Shown: positions 55,365 to 64,000 of the stretch, piece after piece | Position numbering within the stretch: position 1 is the first letter of the stretch | Layout: each line of letters opens with the position of its first letter | Origin: Boothiomyces macroporosus | Lineage: Eukaryota; Chytridiomycota; Chytridiomycetes; Rhizophydiales; Terramycetaceae | DNA length: 64,000 bases | Direction of reading: 5' to 3' | Assembly: GCA_027604185.1 (NCBI GenBank) | Contig: JADGKB010000010.1 | Span: 124,001 to 188,000 of the forward strand | Program-made: the position numbers and the translations under genes | Notes under the pieces: generated by a model | What the model saw: the letters and a program-made list of their open reading frames with translations, nothing else | Databases searched by the model: none | Told to the model about the DNA's origin: nothing

Positions 55365-55921
55365 TAAATTATTTGACAGACAATATTGTGAATTTTTGCA
55401 GTAAAATTCAGCCCTTTTAAATTGGTACATTAATAGAGTAGTATCTGCTACAGTCACAGCTGTTATTACATAAGCTCTCATGAGACTGAGCCAGATTTCA
55501 CTAGAGTCAGTGTTTTCAAAAAGTGGGCTTTCTATAAAACGTTTATGAAAAGCAGAGAAAGCAGCCCTTGATCTACTTTATTTTGATTGTGCAGCCAACC
55601 CATGGAAAGCTTGAACTAATAGATTGTTGGTAAAGATCATATGTCTGAACGTTTTGACGGATACCCCGCGAAATTACGATTTGGTTACTCCTGTTATGGG
55701 TGATACGGTCAACACACTCGATCATTTGACTGCAACTCAATCGAAAATGAATATCAATGGCTTCCGCAATTGATTCAACTCATTCTCTCATTATGCAAGA
55801 TTGAGAATTCACCCTTTCTTCTATTTTTATCCTTTATTGAAGACTTAGTACTTGATAATGCAAGAGTTCTTTTTGTTGGACCATTCCTTTTGTACAGTAT
55901 AAGTCTTTCCGTCTCCACCAG
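55365..55921. other. Junction region left of repeat copy 2; broken coding-like frames
   Basis: On the minus strand, a frame open from the repeat junction (about 55925) down to 55767 (LILYKRNGPTKRTLALSSTK, EFSILHNERM) continues after a one-base shift as a second open frame of about 77 codons (ESIAEAIDIHFRL, SNQIVISRGIRQNVQTYDL) to a stop near 55575. Together they look like the 3' part of a gene whose 5' part is missing at the junction and whose frame is broken. No family recognised. Confidence 0.4.
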
Positions 55922-58326
55922 ACTATAGGAGATGAATTAAGATTTTTAAAAATATCTACCCAATCACTTTACAAGGTAATAATAATTTAGAATTTAAAAT
56001 AATAGGGAGTCTGCTATTTCAGTAAAAAAATTTGGAGTAAGGTAGGATGATCTTAAAAAAAATTGACGAATTAGACAAAATGAAGCGTAATTTTAGTACT
56101 GCTAATAGTTTTTCATACTCTAGGGTTAACGAAATTGCGACTTGTAAGAACTAATTTGAAAAAATTTTGAGCAAACTAAAAATAAATGGAAACCCAGGTA
56201 ATACCAATCAGAAAAATATTGAAATGTGCATTATTACATTACAAATGTTAATTCAAGTTGTGAATCCTCAATTGTAATAGAACAAGTATTAGCTAGAGAT
56301 TTGAGATATTGATATTGATCGGTTTATACAATTACAACGAATAGCAAAGCGGAATATTTCAATTTCCTAAATCAGTGTTTATCCCTACGCATGTTGAATT
56401 GCATCATTAACGGTGTTATTTAAAGTTGATATTTTGATGGCACTCCGACATTAACTTCGAATACTTAATTTTATAAAGAGGGAACGTCAAACTGTGTTCG
56501 TCAATCCCTTAGGCTACTCTGTGGAGTTTAAACCAAAATATCTGATGAAATAAGTATGCAAATATGAATTAAAAGGATTCCTTAGTGTGAATAAGACAAA
56601 AAATATTGAACTCTCTTGAACGTGTACAAAATTCATTCGAACTAGAATGCCCCATAAGTTCGTTTTTTAGGACACAAATAATAAGGATCTCCTGATTGCT
56701 GCTTTCGTGGTGCAAAAATTATTGCCAGATGGCTTTTTGTCCACTTTGTATAAATACTAGAATTTCTGCTGAAAGTCTAGGTGGACAATTAAATCTGTAT
56801 TCTGAATAGATGGCAGAGTGGTAATTCTGGAAAAATTCTGGTCAAAGTCTGCTCTCTGTATCAGAAAAAACTGTTCAGTGATATTGTTGAAATTATTGAA
56901 AAAGCTCCATATAGTTATGTAAGGGACCTTTTAAAATTCGTTTACTCAGGAAATGGAAGCAAACTCATGTACAATAGGAAAAGATGTTTCGTACAGGTAA
57001 ATCTTTTGCAATATTGAGCATCCTTATGGTTTTGCTTAAAATTTCTTTTGAACATTCCAACCTATAAACGATGTGAAAATTCAGTAACTTATCCACGCAA
57101 ATGAATGCAACAACTGGTATTCAGTATTTATTATAATTAATTGTAAACATTTTCGAGTGAGATTATTTAGAATACATCAAAAATATCTGTATTTGGCTTT
57201 GTAACTGCAGTGATTTATATGGTGACCTTGTTTAATACCGTATTTTATTTGAATGAGGAAATGCTTCCCACCCTTATAAAGTGGATAGGATGAAATTTGC
57301 ACCAGAATAATTTTGGAGTTATGAAAAGTAATTTTCATGGCACGTCTGAACGTTGGTTGGTATATTTGTTCTAAGAATTTTTATTAATGAAGCTCTTTTA
57401 TATTGATATTTCTATTTCTCTCATCATTCTTATTTTTACCCGTTTTGGCTGATGAAGTATAGAGAATACATACTCTAGATAGCAAAAGAAATATGAGAAA
57501 TTACTTTCTGATAAAAGGAAATCGATTATTTTGTTTTTGTTGAAAAAGTAATAGCCAGATTGGTTATTATTGTAAATAATTTTTACAAATCTAAAAAGTA
57601 TTATATTTGGAATAAACAGTTTGCACCTGCTGATGTGATTTTGTTTCCATATATTATCTTCTCACAGCTTGGTGTTGGTAGTGTTTTGTGTCTATGAAAA
57701 GAAAGTGAATGTTTTAGAAACTAACACTTAAATCCCTGTTTTCTTTTTCTTGTAAGGGGAAATTACCACTTTGCCTTCACATGGGTGCAAAGTACAAGGG
57801 TGATACCATTTGGGATTTTTCAGCTAATCCACTTTATTCATTTATACCAAGTATTAGATCTATTATTGGACAATATATATTTTCCAACTAGACACTCAAA
57901 TTGGTGGTCACACACTATTCACCAAAGACAGACCAATATTTAGCTTATTTTTCGCTGTAATCAGCCATAGGGTAAAATTATTTACATTGCCAATGTCAAT
58001 ATATAGATTTTGTGCCGAATACATCGATCAATACTTGGGGAACAGAACCTTTTGATTACATATCGGGGGTAATATTATTAGTATGAGAGAAATCATTTTT
58101 CATATCATGTTTACAAACAATTACTTTTATGATGCCTAATTTTTCCTCTAAATTTTTAGATTAATCTTTTCATTATCCTGAGATTACTGTCAATATTCAA
58201 CTACCTAAATTTTCCCGCCATAAAATACTGCCAAGCTCACATCAATTAGTGTATGACAGAAAAACCACTTTTTGGTGAGGATTGTTAATGACTGTTATAT
58301 TTAACATAGTGAGTTTATTATCCTGG
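55922..58326. other. AT-rich gene-poor DNA inside repeat copy 2
   Basis: Identical to 2266-4670; same start-less BTB-like frame at 56793-57017 and no complete gene. Confidence 0.5.
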
Positions 58327-58791
58327 TTAAACAGTAGTGATTAATTTTTCGTTGAGAGTTTGAACCTCCTTTAGTACTTCGTCATATGTATCTTGATAAT
58401 CAGCATCCTTTTTTGTGACAATCATAACTACACTGGTTGGTCTTTTTGTTGACCCAGCAGATCCTAAATCTTCTTTTGATGGTACATAAACGTATGGAAT
58501 ATTTGCGTCTTCACAAAGGACTGGGACATGTGTGATTACATCAATTGGTGAAATATCACCTGCAATTACTACGATACTAGCGTTAATGTCTGATTACCCT
58601 TTGGCTCCTTTTCTTAATCCTTTAACAACTTCCTTTACACCACGTTTAATTGATTTCGATTTCTCTGCCTTCTTTACGACTTTTAAAACTTTTTTGTTCA
58701 ACTTTTTTGATGCCAATGGGTGTGCGATTTCATTTACTGATTCCAATCTCTTTTCATATGAAGTTTCTTCTTTTTCTTCCTTTTCTCCCAT
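58327..58791 (-). CDS. NHP2: H/ACA snoRNP subunit Nhp2, copy 2
   Basis: Exact duplicate of the gene at 4671-5135, including the 21-nt intron (58577-58597). 147 residues, all L7Ae blocks intact. Two identical copies of a normally single-copy snoRNP gene would be unusual if real. Confidence 0.93.
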
Positions 58792-59074
58792 GTTGAATGT
58801 AAAAAAGAAAAAAAATTTAAAAAATGAGGGTTAGGGCTAGCTGAAACAGTCTGTCAAAAATGGAATGAAATTTTGAGTAATGGGAGTCATACTACACTAT
58901 TTGTAGATGCGGAGGTGACTATTTTTCCATTAGGTTGGAATTTTCCGTCCACTGTTGGAATCATGTTTGATTTGAGAGAGATGCATTTTGTATTGATATT
59001 GCTACTGAAGAGAAATAGATTGATAGATTTGGGTTAAATTTTTTAATCTATACGCGTTCATGAGCAGTAATTAG

Positions 59075-61273
59075 ATGTTAAGCATAGACTGTACCGCACC
59101 AACAATTAATTTATTGATTCCACCAGATATTGTATTCGCATTAGGACCCAATATAATCACACGACAGTTTCCATTCTCTGTACTGACTGTCTAAATTAGG
59201 TTGTGTCAGGCTGTCAACCTGCGATTACGCCAAGTTGCCAAATAACCACCAATAATCCTAATATTACTGTAACAAATGGTGTGGTCTCTATCTACCCTTT
59301 TGCACCCATCGGTTCTTACAACGGCACGATAAATTGTACTCAGGCATCCACATCTGTAATTCAGAACACGACCTCCTATTACTACTCCTATCAAACGTTT
59401 GCATTCTTTGTAGTAAACCCAACAGACTTGGAATACAATCCTCCAGCGACTGTCCTAACCTTACCAGACTGTATCAATACTTACCTATCGCGTTCAACGA
59501 TAAATTTCACAGATAATGGAGATACCACACCAAGAATGCTTTTAATTACAACTTCCGCTTCTGACAACAGTGATTTGATAATTGGACCTTCCAATCGTAG
59601 TTGGTTACCTAGTTCGACTTTTACTCAGGAGGATATTGACAATTCTTTGGTCTATGTTTCCCCAGTGCAATTAACCAAAGTTGATAGCTCAAAAACTTCA
59701 AACTTTCCAGCGAGAGTAATAGATCCTGCAGGCACAGCACTGAATGTAAATTTTCAATTCATTTTTCAATATTACTACTGTCTGAACGTTATCTCAAATG
59801 CTGCTTATGTTGTTAGTTACCAACAAATGCCAGTTATTGTCACAGCAGATATTCTGGGATTGGCTGAATCCCACGGGTTGAGTGTTTGGGATACCAAATG
59901 GATTACCCCAAGTGTGAGTGCTGGAAGATTGGAGTGGTATTGCCCTGACCAATATTGCAATGGGCCAGGATGGCAGCAATTTACCTCTGTTTCTACCTTC
60001 CCGCACTCCTGGTTTGTAATAAATGGTATACGCTGGAATCCATTAGGCTCACAGATTGGTGTAAATTCGACAATCACTATAACATCGGTGAACCAAACAG
60101 TCACTCAAACACCTATAACAGTCAATATCATAACATCAGTTTCGACTACTAATCCAAATACTGATTCTGTACCTCTCCCTTATCAAAATTCTTTGTTTGG
60201 TAACTGCCAAGTAATGACTTTGACTCAAATTGGGGCGAGGATTACAGGTAGTTTGCCTTTTGGACCATTTAACCCGATTTCCCCCATTAGACCGATATGT
60301 GCTTCAATTACTAGCTCTTCTACCCCTACAAAGGTTGGAGACTTTGTTGTTTCATCGACAACTCAACTTACAGTTACTATATCTGGCTCTGTGATACTTG
60401 GATCAGACCTGGTACTTCCTAAAGGGTTTACCGTGCTGACCTTTACAGGGCTATCTTCAAAAATTGGACAGATATATCAAGCATTCTACTTGAAAATCGA
60501 TCCATCGTATACTTACCAACCTGTAACGGTAGTGTTACCACAGATTAAATACCCGCTCAAAGTGCCACTTCAAAATACAGGGCAAATTGCGATCCTGCGA
60601 TACGATGCTGATACTGGGCTCATGTCTCACATTGCTGCACAGTCATATATAAATGATAACAGCAAACAACCTCTATTATCAATAAGTGCATCTTTCCCAG
60701 ATTCAAATTACTATATAGTGGGTTATATGGACTATTCCTCTGGAATTCTACCAATTCAACCAGGGCAGTGGATAAGTTATTTAACAAGTTATGGTACCCT
60801 CAAGTTGAAAATTAATACTTACAACATGGTGATGCTCTTTTCTTGCGATGTTAATACCAGATTTGCAATAATGCCTGCACCAAACATTCTTTGGACACCT
60901 GACGGATATACTGCAGTGCAGACTTTTACTTTAGTAGGAGAATGGAATACAGGAAACAAAGTCTCAATTAAGCTGCTAGCAGGAAGTCAAAATTCAAACA
61001 TTTTTTGGGGGTAGTTATTTTTAATCTAGAACTTTGCTAAACAGTCCTTCTTATCCTTCTGGATTCAACTGGAACATATCCTCTACTCCATCATTCATTA
61101 ATGATGGTTTATATTTTGATAATTCATCAGCAAAGTATGTAGTTCAATTGACTTCGCAAGGGGCTGGAACTTGGGGAACGTTCCAGCAAAGTTCCAGGAT
61201 TATAGCCGCGAGTGGGGAGCGCAAGATTGAATGCTCTCTTCTTAGTCTACTGATTCTCATTTTGAATATATAA
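59075..61273 (+). CDS. Large GPI-type cell-surface protein 1, copy 2
   Basis: Exact duplicate of 5419-7617 with introns at 59180-59199 and 61011-61029; the same doubt about the N-terminus applies. Confidence 0.7.
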
Positions 61274-61280
61274 TAGATCG

Positions 61281-62862
61281 ATGAATGATTTTTTCTTGAG
61301 CATCATTGACATTGACGTCACCCACAGTGAGTAAAAACTCTTCCAAAATACAGGCTGCTCAATGTCTACTACCCAACCATATTCTTTAATCTTCAATCCA
61401 AACCCTTCCTTTCTAAACACGTATCAATCACAGAGTTTGGTATTGACTACAAACTATATCAATCCAATTGACAACTATAAAAGGAGTACTTGGGATTTAG
61501 TTTGGAGTAACTGGCCTAATTTTGCTGGCCAAGGACTTGGCGACTGGGAATACTATTGCCCAGATGCTGGTTGCAAAAGTGCTTTTAGCTCAGATGGCTG
61601 GAACAGTATAACAGGCTTGGCAGATCCAACTGTCATTCCTCAGGTAAAATGCATTTGATAGTAGTCCTGGATTGCAATGGGTGCCATCAGATGGAACCCC
61701 AAAACTACGCCAGTTGGAAACTCTGAAACCATTCGTACAATTTATGGACAACTATATGGATTTACTGGTAATCAAACATTAGAAGTACAAGTTTTAGCAT
61801 CGTCTGGATCATCAAGTAACACTGCAGTGAATCCATATGCTTCAGCAGCTTCCTGCGGGTCCTATGGATACGCATTAGGAGCAAATGGAGCGTCTACCTT
61901 GCAAAATCCATATGGTTTTGGCAGTTTCAGTGCATATTCACCTATAAGACCACTTTGTGGATCTGGATCCGCTTCTGCAAACACACCTTTTAATATTGGT
62001 GATTTTACAATTACCCCGTCAGATTCCAGCACAGTGCTATTGAATGGATGGATATCAGTACAGAGCTCTATCAAACTGCCAACTGGATTCTCCGTTTTAA
62101 ATTTCACAGGAACTGTATCGAATATTGGCACAATCGACTCTGCAGTTTATGTAAATCTTGGCAATCAGATCACTTTGGTAACTCCAGAAGTTAGATTTTA
62201 CTACGCTTCGCAAATAGCGTCCAAAGCAAACGTAGGGGCACTTGTGTATGACACTGGGAGTGGATCGAGTTGGTTCCTTGGGGCAGCGGATTGGAACTTT
62301 AACCCTAACATTCCAAACAGAATTAAAATCACTGCTTCCTCATCTGGCCTTTTGATATTCGGTGTACTTGACAATACCGTCAATACGATCCTTCCGGGAC
62401 AATTTTCAGCGTTACTCTACTACATTGGCCTATGGTCTTCAAAAACATATTCTTTTGGATCTCTGACTGTTTCTTTTCAGTCAACCCTGGATATCTCGTT
62501 TATGGTATCGCCAATTTCTGTGCTGTCCACAGGAAGCAGCCCGATTGTCAGCTACAACATCGGGTTTGCTCAGTCTCTCGGTAACTCAGTCGTAACCCTC
62601 TCCTATCCTGGAAACATTACCACTTATTATTGGGCGTAACACAAAAACTAATCATAGACAATTTATCTCTTCAAATTCCGCTACAGGTGGTAATTGGGTA
62701 GCAATAACCACCACCAGTGCCAATTCAACTATCAATGCTGCAATTTCTTCTTCAGGAATTTATGGTGTATTTCCTGTTGCACAAACGGTTTCTTCAAGCA
62801 ACAAGGCAGTGTCCGTCTTGTTCTATGTTCCAATGATGCTTGCAATTATTTTTGCTTTGTGA
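61281..62862 (+). CDS. GPI-type cell-surface protein 2, copy 2
   Basis: Exact duplicate of 7625-9206 with introns at 61327-61353, 61644-61664 and 62636-62657; same uncertain first exon. Confidence 0.68.
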
Positions 62863-63022
62863 TGCGAATGTTTAATAAATCCTTGTAAATCTAGGCCATG
62901 CATTCTGCTTCATCATCTCGCGTTCATCGGCTGACGTAAGTTCGGAGTGTTTTCACAAAATATCAAAGCGCCGATTATAAACTACAATTTAGATTCAAGT
63001 AAGTGTATTTCTAATTCGTTAG

Positions 63023-63986
63023 ATGGGGTATAGCGATTTAGATAATGATCCAGTACGCGAAGCTGAAGGTACATTGGCATCTGACAGTTAGAGTATGATG
63101 GAGCAACTGGCTTCCCTCAGGGACCATTAACAGGAAACTTGGCAGAGCCTGATCCATTCTACCTTGGGTCATATGATTATTATAACAACAAGGAGGATAT
63201 GCAGCATAATTTGGCCTTGTCTCTTGAAACTAGTTTTGATGGAGGACAAGTTGGCTTGTAATCTGGGATTAATTCAGGGGGTTGAGTTATCCAAAACTTC
63301 GATCAGAAATGCACTATGGTCTTGGGATGTTTCAGCCAATGATGATTCCAACACCAACCGATGCCTATGCTTCCGCCCCGGCGGCATTTGGGGTATATCA
63401 GCACTCTTCGCATTCTACTCCACATGTAGAAGAGTATAATCCCGCCGTCCCATTGGATGTTACTTCAGACAATTACGACTATTACTACCAATATCAACTA
63501 GATAATCACAACAATGAATGGCTAGATCAAAGAAATCCGTATGAGCTCGATCAATTCTCAGAATTTGTACAAGATGAGGTTGGGCCATTTGACTATTCGC
63601 GTATCGACCACTCAATCCATGTCAATCCCGCAATTCTAGAAGGGAACTTGGGAGTAGAATCAGAACAAACTATTGCTATAGAATCGCCTCTTGAAAAGAA
63701 ACGCAAAGGAGGACGATCTGCCGGCCAACCTACTAATATTGTCCCCAACACGAAAATGGACAGGAAAACATTAAAGAGATTGAGAAACAGAGTCTCTGCT
63801 TCGCGATGTAGAATTAAAAAGAAGGAGTGGATCCATGAGATGGAAGACCAGTCTTTGCAGCTCCAGGATGAAAATATGTTTTTAATGGAAAGAATTTCGT
63901 TTTTGGAAGAATCCATCGCCAACTCCCGAAAGTTCCTGGAGTACTATCAGCTTCAAAAAGCTGATTCAAGCCTTAACCTCCAATAA
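63023..63986 (+). CDS. bZIP transcription factor, copy 2
   Basis: Exact duplicate of 9367-10330 with introns at 63069-63091 and 63258-63277. It ends 14 bp before the window end, so what follows this copy cannot be compared with copy 1. Confidence 0.9.
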
Positions 63987-64000
63987 ATGTGTAATTTTTT

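Larger units (their letters stand above)
55922..64000. repeat. Large direct repeat, copy 2 (open at the window end)
   Basis: Second copy of the block at 2266-10344, same orientation. The left junction lies in gene-free DNA about 560 bp downstream of CDK20, next to coding-like debris. No target-site duplication, terminal inverted repeat or transposase is visible at the junction, so a mobile element is not indicated. Confidence 0.97.

Noticed and set aside
2266..55921. A circular 53.7-kb element assembled with an overlap
   Set aside because: The sequence left of copy 1 (1-2265) differs from that left of copy 2, and the content is ordinary nuclear genes; no replication or plasmid genes seen.
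55880..55925. P-loop-like GGDGKTYT reading at the repeat junction, recalling kinesin
   Set aside because: Lacks the GxxGxGKT spacing and any further kinesin sequence; a different frame there is longer.

Overview
This is nuclear DNA of a compact, AT-rich eukaryote, most likely an early-diverging fungus or a close relative. Reasons: fungal-type secreted proteins with hevein-type (CBM18) chitin-binding domains and GPI-anchor tails, a fungal-type NADPH-oxidase regulator (TPR + PB1), homoserine kinase, Gvp36-type BAR protein and Spb1/Sas10/Nhp2 ribosome-biogenesis factors. Two genes lost from yeasts are also present: CDK20, a kinase usually tied to cilia, and a RalGAP-alpha-like protein. That points to a flagellated or formerly flagellated lineage, but I cannot name the species. 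Stops TAA, TAG and TGA all end genes, so the code looks standard.

The most striking property is the introns. I placed 75 by restoring reading frame and family homology (second repeat copy not counted). All but two are 18-23 nt long, begin GT (mostly GTA) and end with a TAAY/TGAY-like branch motif a few bases before AG. Because of this nearly every gene looks broken into short open frames, and joining over ~20-nt gaps restores full-length proteins with the correct frame. Many genes also have a TATAAATA box only 22-32 nt before the ATG, so 5' leaders must be very short.

Layout. 1-302: 5' end of an unknown minus-strand gene. 303-2265: no confident gene. 2266-10344: an 8,079-bp block repeated base for base at 55922-64000 (the repeat may run on past the window); it holds 2.4 kb of gene-poor DNA, NHP2, two tandem GPI-type surface proteins and a bZIP factor. 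10.3-15.9 kb: a multi-pass membrane protein, Sas10/Utp3, Rpl37, an SDR plus a relic of a second SDR, and WDR55/Jip5. 16.3-23.7 kb: a RalGAP-alpha-like gene with 18 introns, a fungal alpha/beta-hydrolase and a PIH1 protein. 23.9-34.2 kb: a secretome cluster with a phospholipase-C-type phosphoesterase, a chitin-binding protein with a possible LPMO-like N-terminus, a UDP-glycosyltransferase with a plant-type PSPG box, and three mucin-like proteins sharing a CBM19-like cysteine module. 34.3-41 kb: a Gvp36-like BAR protein, small His-rich proteins, a GT17 enzyme and two 7TM paralogues. 41.1-47.5 kb: Spb1, a large cysteine-rich GPI-type protein and homoserine kinase. 47.9-50.5 kb: three more 7TM proteins. 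50.6-55.4 kb: an unrecognised five-exon gene, NoxR, a small AT-hook protein and CDK20. 55.4-55.9 kb: coding-like debris next to the repeat junction.

The genes do not form operons. Themes are ribosome biogenesis (NHP2, SAS10, WDR55, SPB1, RPL37, PIH1 through R2TP), small-GTPase and membrane traffic (RalGAP, BAR), and an expanded cell-surface/secreted set that may handle chitin, adhesion and reception of external signals.
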